Shown here: in pieces, positions 1-8,605 of the stretch
Layout: every line of letters begins with the position of its first letter
Numbering within the stretch: position 1 is the stretch's first letter
Assembly: GCF_014204895.1 (NCBI RefSeq)
Contig: NZ_JACHMF010000001.1
Span: 806,001 to 870,000, forward strand
Length of the DNA: 64,000 nucleotides
Direction of reading: 5' to 3'
Source: Paractinoplanes abujensis
GTDB taxonomy: Bacteria > Actinomycetota > Actinomycetes > Mycobacteriales > Micromonosporaceae
Translations under genes and position numbers: made by a program
The notes under the pieces: model-generated
What the model was told of the DNA's origin: nothing
The model's database searches: none
The model's input: the letters and a program-made list of their open reading frames with translations, nothing else

Positions 1-604
1 TCTGGTGGTGGAGGCCGTCCCCGAGGACGCTGCGCTCAAGATCCAGGTGCTGGCCGCGGCCGAACAAGCGGCCGGCGAGCAGACGGTGCTGGCCAGCAAC
101 ACCAGTTCGCTGTCGATCACCGGGCTGGCCGGCGGGCTGCGCCGGCCGGAGCGGTTCCTGGGCCTGCACTTCTTCAACCCGGTGCCCGCCAGCAAGCTCG
201 TCGAGATCGTGACCAGCTCGCTGACCAGCGATCAGGCGCGTGATGCGGCCCGCTCGTGGGTGGCCGGGCTGGGCAAGAGCGAGGTCGTGGTCCGGGATTC
301 GCCGGGCTTCGCCACCAGCCGCCTCGGGGTGCTGCTCGGGCTCGAGGCCATCCGCATGCTCGAAGAGGGCGTGGCCGACCCGGCGGCGATCGACCGGGCG
401 ATGGAACTGGGCTACCGGCACCCGATGGGCCCGCTGCGCTCCACCGATCTGGTCGGGCTCGACGTGCGCCTGGCCATCGCCGAGCACCTGCACCGCGAGC
501 TGGGGGAGCGCTTCGCCCCGCCGCGGCTGCTGCGCGACAAGGTGGCCCGCGGCGAACTGGGCCGCAAGGCCGGACAGGGCTTCTACACCTGGGAGGTGTC
601 ATGA
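1..604 (+). CDS. paaH: 3-hydroxyacyl-CoA dehydrogenase, C-terminal part (5' end outside window)
   Basis: The open frame enters from the left edge and ends at TGA 602-604. It begins inside the NAD-binding domain at VVEAVPED, which matches the DLVVEAVPE stretch of this family. It continues through LHFFNPVP, the active-site histidine region, and [11 protein letters not shown], then the C-terminal helical domain with YRHPMGPL and GRKAGQGFY. The family oxidises 3-hydroxyacyl-CoA with NAD+. The stop overlaps the paaA start (ATGA at 601-604), so this is very likely the dehydrogenase of the lower phenylacetate pathway. The symbol rests on that context, since paralogues for fatty-acid oxidation look alike. 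The catalytic N-terminal residues lie outside the window. Confidence 0.9.
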   Translation, partial: LVVEAVPEDAALKIQVLAAAEQAAGEQTVLASNTSSLSITGLAGGLRRPERFLGLHFFNPVPASKLVEIVTSSLTSDQARDAARSWVAGLGKSEVVVRDSPGFATSRLGVLLGLEAIRMLEEGVADPAAIDRAMELGYRHPMGPLRSTDLVGLDVRLAIAEHLHRELGERFAPPRLLRDKVARGELGRKAGQGFYTWEVS

Positions 605-1629
605 GCGAGCAGGTCTTCGCCGACACGATCGAGAAGGATCAACGGATCGAGCCCCGCGACTGGATGCCTGACAAGTATCGCGCGACGATGATCCGGCAGA
701 TCGCTCAGCACGCCCACTCCGAGATCATCGGGATGCAGCCCGAGGGCGCCTGGATCACCCGGGCCCCGTCGTTGCGGCGCAAGGCGATCCTGCTGGCCAA
801 GGTGCAGGACGAGGCCGGCCACGGGCTCTACCTGTATTCGGCGGCCGAGACGCTGGGGGCCGACCGGGGCGACCTGACCCGCCGGCTCATCGAGGGCCGG
901 CAGAAGTACTCGTCGATCTTCAACTACCCGACGCTGACGTTCGCCGACGTCGGGGTGATCGGCTGGCTCGTCGACGGCGCCGCCATCTGCAACCAGGTGC
1001 CGCTCTGCCGCAGCTCGTACGGGCCGTACGCGCGGGCCATGATCCGGATCTGCAAGGAGGAGTCGTTCCATCAGCGGCAGGGCTACGAGCTGCTGATGAC
1101 GATGATGCGCGGCACCGAGGCGCAGCGCGCGATGGTGCAGGACGCGGTCGACCGCTGGTGGTGGCCGTCCCTGATGATGTTCGGCCCGCCCGACGGCGAC
1201 TCGCCGAACACAGCCCAGTCGATGGCCTGGAAGATCAAGCGGCACACCAACGACGAGCTCCGGCAGCGGTTCGTCGACATGAGCGTGCCCCAGGCCGAGG
1301 CGCTCGGCGTGCGGCTGCCCGACGACGACCTTCGCTGGAACGCCGACCGGGAGCACTACGACTTCGGCGCCATCGACTGGTCCGAGCTCAAGCGGGTGAT
1401 CTCGGGTGACGGGCCGATGAACGCCGAGCGGATCGCCCACCGGCGCCGGGCCGACGAGGAGGGCGCCTGGGTCCGCGAGGCAGCAGCAGCCCACGCGGCG
1501 AAAAAGCGGGAGGCCGCGGCAAAAAAGCGCGAGGCCACGGCGGAGAAACGCGAGACCGCGGCGAATGAGCGCGAAGCCGAGGCGGCTCCCGCCGGCGAAG
1601 AGGCGAAGCAGCGGGAGGCGCGCGCATGA
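601..1629 (+). CDS. paaA: Phenylacetyl-CoA 1,2-epoxidase subunit A (catalytic di-iron)
   Basis: A 342-residue protein matching PaaA, the catalytic subunit of the multicomponent monooxygenase that epoxidises phenylacetyl-CoA. Ferritin-like di-iron ligand motifs are visible: DEAGHGLYL near residue 70 and [11 protein letters not shown] near residue 153. The ATG at 601 overlaps the upstream stop by 4 bp, giving [10 protein letters not shown]. PaaA proteins usually end soon after the [10 protein letters not shown] region. This one carries an extra tail of about 50 residues made of imperfect KKREA-type repeats rich in Ala, Lys, Glu and Arg, probably helical. The tail overlaps the start of paaB by 4 bp. 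Function is secure from family and context; the role of the tail is unknown. Confidence 0.96.
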   Translation: MSEQVFADTIEKDQRIEPRDWMPDKYRATMIRQIAQHAHSEIIGMQPEGAWITRAPSLRRKAILLAKVQDEAGHGLYLYSAAETLGADRGDLTRRLIEGRQKYSSIFNYPTLTFADVGVIGWLVDGAAICNQVPLCRSSYGPYARAMIRICKEESFHQRQGYELLMTMMRGTEAQRAMVQDAVDRWWWPSLMMFGPPDGDSPNTAQSMAWKIKRHTNDELRQRFVDMSVPQAEALGVRLPDDDLRWNADREHYDFGAIDWSELKRVISGDGPMNAERIAHRRRADEEGAWVREAAAAHAAKKREAAAKKREATAEKRETAANEREAEAAPAGEEAKQREARA

Positions 1630-1922
1630 GCGGCGAGATCCGGCACGAGTGGCCACTGTTCGAGGTGTTCGTGCGAGCCAAGCGCGGCCTCAACCACGTG
1701 CACGTGGGCTCGTTGCGGGCCGCCGACCACGAGATGGCGCTGCACCACGCGCGCGACCTCTACACGCGGCGCAACGAAGGCGTGAGCATCTGGGTGGTGC
1801 GCTCCGACGATGTGGTGGCCTCCGGCCCCGACGAGAAGGATGCGTTCTTCGCGCCCAGCGGTGACAAGGTCTACCGCCACCCGACGTATTACGCCATTCC
1901 CGACTCGGTCCCGCACATCTGA
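1626..1922 (+). CDS. paaB: Phenylacetyl-CoA 1,2-epoxidase subunit B
   Basis: A 98-residue protein of normal PaaB length. It opens with [20 protein letters not shown] and contains [19 protein letters not shown], both characteristic of this small structural subunit of the epoxidase complex. The ATG overlaps the paaA stop (ATGA), and 7 bases separate its stop from paaC. This is the order and spacing of a translationally coupled paaABCDE operon. The protein has no catalytic residues of its own. It bridges PaaAC units in the known complex. Confidence 0.96.
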   Translation: MSGEIRHEWPLFEVFVRAKRGLNHVHVGSLRAADHEMALHHARDLYTRRNEGVSIWVVRSDDVVASGPDEKDAFFAPSGDKVYRHPTYYAIPDSVPHI

Positions 1923-1929
1923 GGCCGCC

Positions 1930-2790
1930 ATGTCCTTCGACGACGCCTACCAGGCCCTCACCGATCACGACGACGACGCGCGCTGGGCGTACGGGACGGG
2001 TTTCGCCGACCCGCTGGCCGGGGTACCGACCGCCCTGCCCGAGGGTGTGGCCCCGCCTGACCTGGCCGCGTACTGCCTGATGCTCGGCGACGACGCGCTG
2101 ATCATGTCGCACCGTCTGCAGCAGTGGGTGACCCGCGCCCCCGAACTCGAGGACGAGATGGCGATCGCCAACATCGCGCTCGACCTGCTCGGCCAGGCCC
2201 GCCTGCTGCTGACCCGCGCGGCCGAGGCCGAGGGAGCCGGGCGCGACGAGGACGCCCTGGCCTATCTGCGCGAACCACCGGAGTTCCGCCACGTGCGGTT
2301 CGCCGAGGCCGCCAGTGCCGACTTCGCGCAGCTGGTGGCCCGGCTGCTCGTGTTCGCGACGTGGCGGCTGGCCCTGCTCGACCGGCTGGCCACACACCGC
2401 GACCCGGTGCTGGCGGCGATCGGGGCCAAGGGCGTCAAGGAGGTCGCCTACCACCGCGACTACGCGGCCGGCTGGGTCGTGCGTCTGGGCGACGGCACCG
2501 AGGTGTCGCACCGGCGCATGCAGACGGCGGTCGACGCGGTGTGGCCGCTGATGGGCGAGCTGTTCGCCGCGCACGAGGTCGAGCTGCGCGTGGGCGTCGA
2601 CCCCGCGTCGCTGCGGGAGGAGTGCGACGCCGTCTTCGCCGAGGTCCTGCGCGCGGCGACACTCCGGCCCGGCCCGGAGCGGCCGGAATCGGAGACCGCG
2701 GGCCGCGACGGTGAGCACGGCGACGAGCTGACCGACATCCTCGGCGAGCTGCAAAGCCTGGCCCGCGCCACCCCCGGCGGTGTGTGGTGA
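1930..2790 (+). CDS. paaC: Phenylacetyl-CoA 1,2-epoxidase subunit C (structural)
   Basis: A 286-residue ferritin-like protein matching PaaC, the non-catalytic partner that forms the heterodimer with PaaA. It opens MSFDDAYQALTDHDDDARWA and holds ELEDEMAIANIALDLLGQA and KEVAYHRDYAAGWV, which are family landmarks. ATG 1930 lies 7 bases after the paaB stop. The end overlaps the paaD start, so co-translation is expected. Length is somewhat above the roughly 250 residues of the E. coli protein because of a variable C-terminal stretch near residues 245-275. Confidence 0.95.
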   Translation: MSFDDAYQALTDHDDDARWAYGTGFADPLAGVPTALPEGVAPPDLAAYCLMLGDDALIMSHRLQQWVTRAPELEDEMAIANIALDLLGQARLLLTRAAEAEGAGRDEDALAYLREPPEFRHVRFAEAASADFAQLVARLLVFATWRLALLDRLATHRDPVLAAIGAKGVKEVAYHRDYAAGWVVRLGDGTEVSHRRMQTAVDAVWPLMGELFAAHEVELRVGVDPASLREECDAVFAEVLRAATLRPGPERPESETAGRDGEHGDELTDILGELQSLARATPGGVW

Positions 2791-3278
2791 TCAGCGCGGC
2801 CGAGGTGGCGGCGACGGTCACCGACCCCGAGCTGCCCTTCCTCACGCTGGCCGACCTGGGCATCCTGCGCGAGGTGCGGGAGACCGGCGACGGCGTCGAG
2901 GTCACCATCACCCCCACGTATTCGGGCTGCCCGGCCATGGCGGCGATCGAGTCCGACCTGCGCCGCGCGCTGCACCGGGCCGGGTTCGAGCGCGCAAGCG
3001 TGCGGACCTCGCTCGCCCCGCCCTGGACCACCGACTGGATCTCGGCCGCGGGCCGGGCCAAGCTGGCCGCGGCCGGCATCGCCCCGCCCGGACCCGCGCC
3101 CCGGCGAACGACCGGGCCGGTGCCGCTGACCCTCGGCGTCCGGGACGAGCCGGTCGCCTGCCCGCGCTGCGGCGAGCCGGGCACCGAGCGGCTGGCCGCG
3201 TTCGGCGCCACCGCCTGCCGTGAGCTGCGGCGCTGCCCGGCCTGCCGGGAGCCTTTCGAGCACGTGAAGGAGATCTGA
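2784..3278 (+). CDS. paaD: Phenylacetate epoxidase assembly protein PaaD (MIP18/DUF59 family)
   Basis: About 164 residues. The N-terminal MIP18/DUF59 domain (residues about 1-100) includes VTDPELPFLTLADLGIL and TPTYSGCPAMAAIE, whose Cys is the conserved family cysteine. The C-terminus is a zinc-ribbon-like region with CPRCGEPGTERLAAFG and CPACREPF. PaaD is thought to help mature iron-sulfur or di-iron centres of the epoxidase complex. Two GTG starts are possible (2784 and 2787). The second overlaps the paaC stop as GTGA and is equally credible. One base separates the stop from paaE. Confidence 0.94.
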   Translation: MVISAAEVAATVTDPELPFLTLADLGILREVRETGDGVEVTITPTYSGCPAMAAIESDLRRALHRAGFERASVRTSLAPPWTTDWISAAGRAKLAAAGIAPPGPAPRRTTGPVPLTLGVRDEPVACPRCGEPGTERLAAFGATACRELRRCPACREPFEHVKEI

Positions 3279-3279
3279 C

Positions 3280-4329
3280 GTGCGGGACTTCCACGCGCTG
3301 CGGGTCGCCGAGGTCGAGCGGCTCTGCCCCGACGCCGTCGCGGTGACCTTCGACGTCCCCGGCGACCTGGCCGGCCTCTACGCGTTCCGGCCCGGCCAGT
3401 CGCTCACCGTGCGGCGGCCCGGCGACGACCGGGACGAGCGGCGGTCCTATTCGATCTGCGCCCCGGCCGGCGACCGCCCGCGCATCGGCGTCCGCGAGGT
3501 GCCCGGCGGCCTGGTCTCGGGGTGGCTCGTGCACGACGTGCGGGTCGGCGACGAGGTCGAGGTGGCCCCACCCTCGGGCACGTTCACGCCCGACGTCGAG
3601 GCAGGCGGCCGGCACGTGATGATCGCGGCGGGCTCCGGCATCACCCCCGTGTTGTCGATCGCCACCTCGCTGCTGCGCAACCCGGCCGCCCAGATCGCCG
3701 TGCTCTACGGCAACCGCCGGGCCGACACGGTGATGTTCGCCGAGGAGCTGGCCGACCTGAAGGACCGGCACCCGTCCCGGCTCGAGCTGGTGCACCTGCT
3801 GTCCCGCGAGGCGCGCGAGGTCGACCTGCTCAGCGGCCGGCTCGACGGCCCCAAGCTGCGCGCCCTGCTGCCGGTGCTGCTCGACGTGCCCGCCGTCGAC
3901 CACTGGTGGATCTGCGGCCCGTACGGGATGGTCGTCGACGCCACCGAGGTGCTGGCGGAGGCCGGGGTCGCGCCGGAGCGGATCCACCGCGAGCTTTTCT
4001 GGGTGGACGAGGCGCCGCCGGAACCCGTACGGGACGACCCGGGAACTCACGAGGGCAGCGAGGTCACGGTGCTGCTCGACGGCCGCTCGACGACCGTCAC
4101 GGTGGCGAAGAGCGACACCGTGCTCGACGGCGCCCAGCGCAGCCGCCCCGATCTGCCGTTCGCCTGCAAGGGCGGGGTCTGCGGCACGTGCCGGGCCCGG
4201 GTGGTGGAGGGCGAAGTGGCGATGCGGCGCAACTTCGCGCTGGAGCGGGCCGAGGTCGACGCCGGGTTCGTGCTGACCTGCCAGTCCACCCCGCTGACGG
4301 AGAAGGTGACGGTGAGTTTCGACGACTGA
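3280..4329 (+). CDS. paaE: Phenylacetyl-CoA epoxidase reductase PaaE
   Basis: A 349-residue flavin/iron-sulfur reductase that passes NADPH electrons to the PaaA di-iron site. Domain order is: a ferredoxin-reductase FAD domain with RSYSICAPAG near residue 50, an NADP-binding domain with GSGITPVLS near residue 118, and a plant-type [2Fe-2S] domain from about residue 260. The cluster motif CKGGVCGTC lies near residues 295-303, with the fourth ligand in LTCQS near 333. The GTG at 3280 starts one base after the paaD stop. It is the last gene of the operon. The next gene is convergent with a 6-base gap and no terminator hairpin. Confidence 0.96.
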   Translation: MRDFHALRVAEVERLCPDAVAVTFDVPGDLAGLYAFRPGQSLTVRRPGDDRDERRSYSICAPAGDRPRIGVREVPGGLVSGWLVHDVRVGDEVEVAPPSGTFTPDVEAGGRHVMIAAGSGITPVLSIATSLLRNPAAQIAVLYGNRRADTVMFAEELADLKDRHPSRLELVHLLSREAREVDLLSGRLDGPKLRALLPVLLDVPAVDHWWICGPYGMVVDATEVLAEAGVAPERIHRELFWVDEAPPEPVRDDPGTHEGSEVTVLLDGRSTTVTVAKSDTVLDGAQRSRPDLPFACKGGVCGTCRARVVEGEVAMRRNFALERAEVDAGFVLTCQSTPLTEKVTVSFDD

Positions 4330-4335
4330 CAGCAG

Positions 4336-5037
4336 TTAGAGGACTTTGGTGACGCCTTCCCCGGCGATGCGCGCGTCCAGACGGGACGGGTCGAGGTTGG
4401 CGCAGAGCACGATCGACGCGCCCACCGACAACGGGCCGAGCAACCAGATCAGTGGTTGCTCCTGGACGGCTGTGTCGATCAGCACCCGGTCGCCCGCGCG
4501 GATGCCGTTGCGCTCGGCGACCCCGGCCGCCGCCTGCGCGTATTCGCGATAGGTGGTGCCGTCGGCGACCGCGGGCAGATGCTCCTGGATCTCGTGCCGG
4601 GGCGGGTGCACACCCAGGTGGGGCCGCAACGAGCTGATGTAGTCGCGATAGCCGTCCGGCACGTCGCCGGTCGCCTCGCCGTGCGGGGCCAGGCCGAGCA
4701 CGAACTGGTGCCGTCCGGCGGGCACCTCGTCGAGCCAGTGGCCGACGCGGCGGCGTTCCACGAATGTGACGTCGAGCGGGTCACCCGCGGGGGTGAGGCC
4801 GGCGGTCGCCCAGCCACGGATCGACAGCTTCAGGCCGGCCGACCACGCGCCGAGCAGCACGGCCGCGGTCTGCCAGTGCGGCGGCAGCAGCACCGCCGCG
4901 GTGTCGCCGGGGCCCAGCCCGCCTTCGGTGAGCAGCGCGGACGTGGCCGCCGCCCAGCCACCGAGCTCACCCGCGGTGAGGCCGAAACGCTCACCGGACC
5001 TGTCGTCGTAGTAGGTGAGAAGGTCACCGGCCGTCAT
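4336..5037 (-). CDS. TIGR03089-type protein (truncated acyl-adenylating-enzyme-like)
   Basis: A 233-residue protein resembling the N-terminal subdomain of AMP-binding acyl-CoA ligases, as in LTYYDDRSGERFGLTAGEL and GDTAAVLLPPHWQTAAVLLGAW. It lacks the ATP-binding P-loop and the adenylation-core motifs of full ligases. Actinobacteria carry a conserved family of this size, TIGR03089, of unknown function. Catalysis is unlikely in the absence of the core motifs. It ends 7 bases from the convergent paaE. I find no evidence that it belongs to phenylacetate catabolism. Confidence 0.8.
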   Translation of the reverse strand: MTAGDLLTYYDDRSGERFGLTAGELGGWAAATSALLTEGGLGPGDTAAVLLPPHWQTAAVLLGAWSAGLKLSIRGWATAGLTPAGDPLDVTFVERRRVGHWLDEVPAGRHQFVLGLAPHGEATGDVPDGYRDYISSLRPHLGVHPPRHEIQEHLPAVADGTTYREYAQAAAGVAERNGIRAGDRVLIDTAVQEQPLIWLLGPLSVGASIVLCANLDPSRLDARIAGEGVTKVL

Positions 5038-5047
5038 CGGGCCAAGG

Positions 5048-5317
5048 CTACGCCGCCAGAAAGAACCGTCGCTGCGCGGCGTAACGCGTCAACAGGTGGA
5101 CCGTGCGGGGCCCGGCGACGCCGTCCTCGACGAGGCCGGTGCGCGCCTGGAAGACCCGTACGGCCTCGGTCAGCTCCTCCTCGGACGGGCCGGGCAGCAT
5201 GTCGAGCTCGGCGAGCAACTCGCGCACACACTCGGGGTCGGGCGGCGGGGGCGTGCCCAGGCCGATCACGCCGCCGACCGCGGTGCCGACCACTGAGAGC
5301 AATCCTCGTGCGGACAT
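5048..5317 (-). CDS. Small peptidoglycan-binding-domain-like protein
   Basis: An 89-residue protein. The ATG at 5317 is preceded by AGGAGG eight bases upstream on the minus strand, which favours it over the longer frame. Residues 1-25 (SARGLLSVVGTAVGGVIGLG) are hydrophobic and may be a signal or membrane segment. The remainder resembles a PG_binding_1 repeat, with EELTEAVRVFQARTGL followed by EDGVAGPRTVHLL. The domain usually binds the cell wall. The gene follows the TIGR03089 frame direction with about 10 bases between them, so the two may be co-transcribed. Confidence 0.65.
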   Translation of the reverse strand: MSARGLLSVVGTAVGGVIGLGTPPPPDPECVRELLAELDMLPGPSEEELTEAVRVFQARTGLVEDGVAGPRTVHLLTRYAAQRRFFLAA

Positions 5318-5532
5318 CTCGTGCCTCCTGCTGGTTTTGGGGGGTGTCTCCAGCATCGGGCGGCGGACTGTGAACGACATCGGACCGGCGTCTCGGAACG
5401 CTGAGCCCCGATCCGACTTTCGGCTGACCCCGCTCTGTGGCTCAGGGCAGGCCCAACGCGCGGCTCAGGCCGGGCTCAGGCCGGGCTCGTCGTGCGGCTC
5501 AGACAAGGCCCGGGTCGGGTTCGTCGCGCGGT

Positions 5533-5997
5533 TCAGGTCGGGCAGGCGGCGGTCCGGGCCAGCCTCAGCACCGTCCGGGCATCGGTGGCCGCCAATCCCT
5601 GGTCGGTCATGGCGGTCACCATCGCGGCATTCTTGCGTCCCCGCTTCAGCTCGGCACACGTCTGCTCGCCGAGCGCCGCGATCTCCTCGTCGCGCCGATC
5701 GATCACGACCTCGGGCAGACGCTCCCGCACGGCTGCGACGAATCGGGTCATGTCCCGCTGCGGAGGCCGGGTCGTGGTCCGGGTGGGTGCCTTCGCTTGC
5801 GGTTCCTCCTCCCGTACGGCGGGAGCCGGCGAAACCCGTACGGCAGCCACCGGTGACGACGGCGTGGCGGCGTCGGGCGACGGTCCCTGCGGCGCCGGGG
5901 CCAGCGGGGCGGTCGGCGCCGGGTCGGAGCAGGCGGTCAGCGTCCCGAGCAGGGCCACGACGACCAGGGGCGCGGAGAAAACGGGCCAAATACGCAC
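5533..5997 (-). CDS. Lipoprotein with DUF732-like C-terminal domain
   Basis: The GTG at 5997 gives about 154 residues beginning VRIWPVFSAPLVVV. The signal peptide ends in the lipobox LTAC, so the Cys near residue 22 should be lipidated. A Pro/Ala/Thr-rich linker follows. The C-terminal 65 residues (MTRFVAAVRERLPEVV, ALGEQTCAELKRG) resemble the DUF732 helical domain of actinobacterial secreted proteins, including paired cysteines near CAEL and the final ACPT. The frame is open further upstream, but the lipoprotein signal decides this start. Function is unknown. Confidence 0.7.
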   Translation of the reverse strand: MRIWPVFSAPLVVVALLGTLTACSDPAPTAPLAPAPQGPSPDAATPSSPVAAVRVSPAPAVREEEPQAKAPTRTTTRPPQRDMTRFVAAVRERLPEVVIDRRDEEIAALGEQTCAELKRGRKNAAMVTAMTDQGLAATDARTVLRLARTAACPT

Positions 5998-6171
5998 GCG
6001 ACGACCGTAGGCGCGCGGCCCCGGCCGATGCCCCGGCGCGCCCACCGTCGGGTGGCGACCCGACCCGGAAGGGTGATCCGCCGCATACAGCGAACCCACA
6101 GACGACTCACCGGTTGCCGACAAGGTACGGGGTCACTGTTGACTCATCAGCCGATGAAGTGAGGCGTCGCC

Positions 6172-7062
6172 ATGACCGACCTGATGACCCGACCCCAGCA
6201 CGACGACTATGTGACGCCGCCCCCGCCGCTCGGGCCCCCGTTCGTGCCGACTCCTCCGCCCGAGGACCGTCGCTGGCCGCGCCGCCTGGCCGGTGGGGCC
6301 GCAGTGCTCGCGTTGATCGGCGCGGGCGGCACCGCCGGGGGAGTGGCCGCCGAGCGCTACCTGATCGACCACCCCACCACGGCCGCCACCGCCTCGACCG
6401 CGGCCACGTCGGCCACCGTCACTGAGGGCGACGACCTGGCCGCGGTGGTCAAGCAAGTGCAGCCGAGCGTGGTTACCGTGCTCGTCGACGGCAACCGCTC
6501 CTCGTCGCTCGGCTCCGGCGTGGTGATCAGCTCCGACGGCCTGGTGCTGACCAACAATCACGTCATCGAGAGCGACGGCACCGTGAGCGTGCGCCTGTCG
6601 ACCGGCCAGACCGTGCCGGCCCGCGTGGTGGCCACCGACACCACCCACGACCTGGCCCTGGTGCAGGCGACCGGGCTGTCCGGCCTGACTCCCGTCACAT
6701 TCGGCACCGACGACAGCGTCGCTGTGGGTGACACCGTCCTGGCCTTCGGGGCGCCGCTCGGCCTGGAGAACACGGTCACCTCGGGCATCGTCTCGGCGCT
6801 GGACCGCAGCATCAGCACAGCCACCGAGTCGGCCACCGGTTCCGGCAGCGAGAAGCTGACCGGGCTGCTGCAGACCGACGCGGCCATCAACCAGGGCAAC
6901 TCGGGCGGGGCGCTGGTCGACCTGTCCGGCCACGTGGTCGGCATCAACGTGGCCATCGCCACCGCGAGCGATTCGTCGACGGGCAGCATCGGCGTCGGAT
7001 TCGCCATCCCCGCCGACACCGTCACCGCGGCCGTCAAGCAGATGCGATCCCAGATCAACTGA
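6172..7062 (+). CDS. HtrA/DegP-like membrane-anchored serine protease lacking PDZ
   Basis: A 296-residue S1C trypsin-fold protease. A short Pro-rich cytoplasmic head is followed by a membrane anchor around residues 37-60. The triad is visible: His near residue 130 in TNNHVIES, Asp near 160 in HDLALVQ, and Ser near 244 in GNSGGAL. The chain stops about 30 residues after the protease fold, whereas most actinobacterial HtrA proteins carry one PDZ domain. A role in extracytoplasmic protein quality control is expected from the family. With no PDZ, substrate selection must differ. Start ATG 6172 follows GAGGCG. Confidence 0.9.
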   Translation: MTDLMTRPQHDDYVTPPPPLGPPFVPTPPPEDRRWPRRLAGGAAVLALIGAGGTAGGVAAERYLIDHPTTAATASTAATSATVTEGDDLAAVVKQVQPSVVTVLVDGNRSSSLGSGVVISSDGLVLTNNHVIESDGTVSVRLSTGQTVPARVVATDTTHDLALVQATGLSGLTPVTFGTDDSVAVGDTVLAFGAPLGLENTVTSGIVSALDRSISTATESATGSGSEKLTGLLQTDAAINQGNSGGALVDLSGHVVGINVAIATASDSSTGSIGVGFAIPADTVTAAVKQMRSQIN

Positions 7063-7108
7063 CCGTACGGGTCTGCCGCCCGCGGCTCCGGGGCCGTACC
7101 GTGCGGTC

Positions 7109-8305
7109 GTGACTTCAGCCACCACCCCTCCGACCGCCCGGCCCACTGTGGTCACCGTCGCCTTCTGGCTGCAGGTCTCCCTGGTCGCGGCCCTCCTGCT
7201 CGTCGTGGCGGCGTCGACAGCCGACGCGATCCACCACAACGGGCTGATCGACGAGGCGGTCCGCACGACCAGCACACCCGACACGACGGCGATCAGCTGG
7301 GAGCGCGAGGACACCATCGCGAGCCTGCTGTTCGTCGCCGTGCCGATGTTCGTGCTGGCCGTCTGGCTCGGCGTCAGCGCGCTCCTCGTGCGCCGCGGCA
7401 GCAACATCGGCCGCGTGCTGACCTGGGTCGGCGTCGGCGGCCCGGCGCTGTTCGTGCTGCTGTCCTGCCTGCTGGGCACGCTCGGCATCCTGACCTTCGC
7501 GATGATCGCGATACCGTTCGAGGACCCGTCGGTCTACGAGGACGACCCCGGCCTCGCCGACCCCGGCGACGTGGCCTTCACCGAGGGCGTCTACCTCGAC
7601 GGCGGCGGCTGGTCCCTGGCCTACGACATCATCACCGCCGTCGGCTTCATGCTGGCGCTGCTGCTGGCGGTGGCCGTGGCGGTCCTGCTCCTGACGCGTC
7701 CGGCCGCCCGCTACTTCCGCCGCGACGAGCCGGAGCGCCGCCCGCCGATGCCGTTTCTCCCGTACGGCACCACGCCCGCCCCATACGCGGCCGGCCCATA
7801 CGCCGCTCCGGCCGCCCCGTACGCCGCCGCGCCCGCCCCGTACGCCGCCGCGCCCGGCCCGTACGGCGCCGCGCCCGGCCCGTACGGCGCCGCGCCCGGC
7901 CCGTACGGCGCCGCGCCCGGCTCGTACTATCCAGCGCCCGGGCCGTTCGTCCCGCCGCCCGGCCCCGTGTACCCGTACCCGCCGGCTCCCGCCGACTGGG
8001 GCGCGCCGCCGTTCCCACCGTCCGCCCCGTTCACGCCGGCCGGGCAACCCACGTCGCCCGATGCGGCCCCGCCCGCCGGATCGCTCACTTCTCCCGATGC
8101 GGCCCCGCCTGCTGGATCGCTCGCGTCTCCCGACGAGGCTCCGCCCGCGGGATCGCTCGCGTCTTCCGACGAGGCTCCGCCTGCGGGATCGCTCGCCTCT
8201 TCCGACGAGGCTCCGCCCGCCGGCACGGCTCCCGGCGTTTCGTCCGAGACCCCGTCCGACCGTGGCAACCCGCCCGACCCGACCCCGGGCCCGCCGGGGC
8301 AGTAA
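7109..8305 (+). CDS. Four-pass membrane protein with proline-rich repetitive tail
   Basis: A 398-residue protein starting at GTG 7109. Four hydrophobic segments lie at about 17-38, 70-95, 100-132 and 170-197. From residue 210 on it is disordered. First come PYAAAP and PYGAAPG repeats (7780-7925), then a 12-residue block of the form SLASPDEAPPAG repeated about five times (8060-8230). I do not recognise a functional family. The tail should be cytoplasmic if the N-terminus is inside. The repeats are encoded by near-identical DNA units, so copy number probably varies between strains. It is downstream of the HtrA-like gene with a 46-base gap. Confidence 0.75.
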   Translation: MTSATTPPTARPTVVTVAFWLQVSLVAALLLVVAASTADAIHHNGLIDEAVRTTSTPDTTAISWEREDTIASLLFVAVPMFVLAVWLGVSALLVRRGSNIGRVLTWVGVGGPALFVLLSCLLGTLGILTFAMIAIPFEDPSVYEDDPGLADPGDVAFTEGVYLDGGGWSLAYDIITAVGFMLALLLAVAVAVLLLTRPAARYFRRDEPERRPPMPFLPYGTTPAPYAAGPYAAPAAPYAAAPAPYAAAPGPYGAAPGPYGAAPGPYGAAPGSYYPAPGPFVPPPGPVYPYPPAPADWGAPPFPPSAPFTPAGQPTSPDAAPPAGSLTSPDAAPPAGSLASPDEAPPAGSLASSDEAPPAGSLASSDEAPPAGTAPGVSSETPSDRGNPPDPTPGPPGQ

Positions 8306-8307
8306 GG

Positions 8308-8550
8308 GCCGCCCCCTGCGTCTGCCGGGGGCGGGTGAGGGTTGCTTTCTGCGTCTGCCGGGGGCGGGTGAGGGTTGCTTTCTGCGTCTGCCGGGGGCGG
8401 GTGAGGGTTGCTTTCCGCGTCTGCCGGGGGCGGGTGAGGTTGCTCTCCGCGTCTGCCGGGGGCGGGTGAGGGCTGCCCTCTGCGTCTGCAGGGGCCCTCT
8501 GTGTCTGCCGGGGCGGTAAGGGCTGCGCTCTGGGTCTGCCGGAGCGGTGA
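8308..8550 (+). repeat. 33-bp tandem repeat array, intergenic
   Basis: Units of 33 bp start at 8308, 8341, 8374 and 8407. Each contains the core GTCTGCCGGGGGCGGGTGAG, separated by GTTGCTTTC-like spacers. Copies at 8341 and 8374 are identical, the copy at 8407 has lost a base, and copies after 8470 decay. The array lies between convergent genes. One unit has lost a base, so a continuous coding use is unlikely. Confidence 0.9.
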
Positions 8551-8558
8551 GGGTCGCC

Positions 8559-8587
8559 CCGGGAGCGAAGTGCGACTTCGCTCCCGG
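8559..8587. terminator. Bidirectional hairpin between convergent genes
   Basis: A perfect 13-bp stem (CCGGGAGCGAAGT at 8559-8571 pairing with 8575-8587) with a 3-base loop. It sits between the plus gene ending at 8305 and the minus gene ending at 8606. There is no T-run, as is usual in high-GC actinobacteria, so termination in both directions is inferred from strength and position. Confidence 0.75.
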
Positions 8588-8605
8588 TGAGGCAGCGGCC
8601 GGACC

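Noticed and set aside
8308..8550. CRISPR array or repeat-containing coding region
   Set aside because: The 33-bp units have no unique spacers, and one unit loses a base, which breaks any frame.
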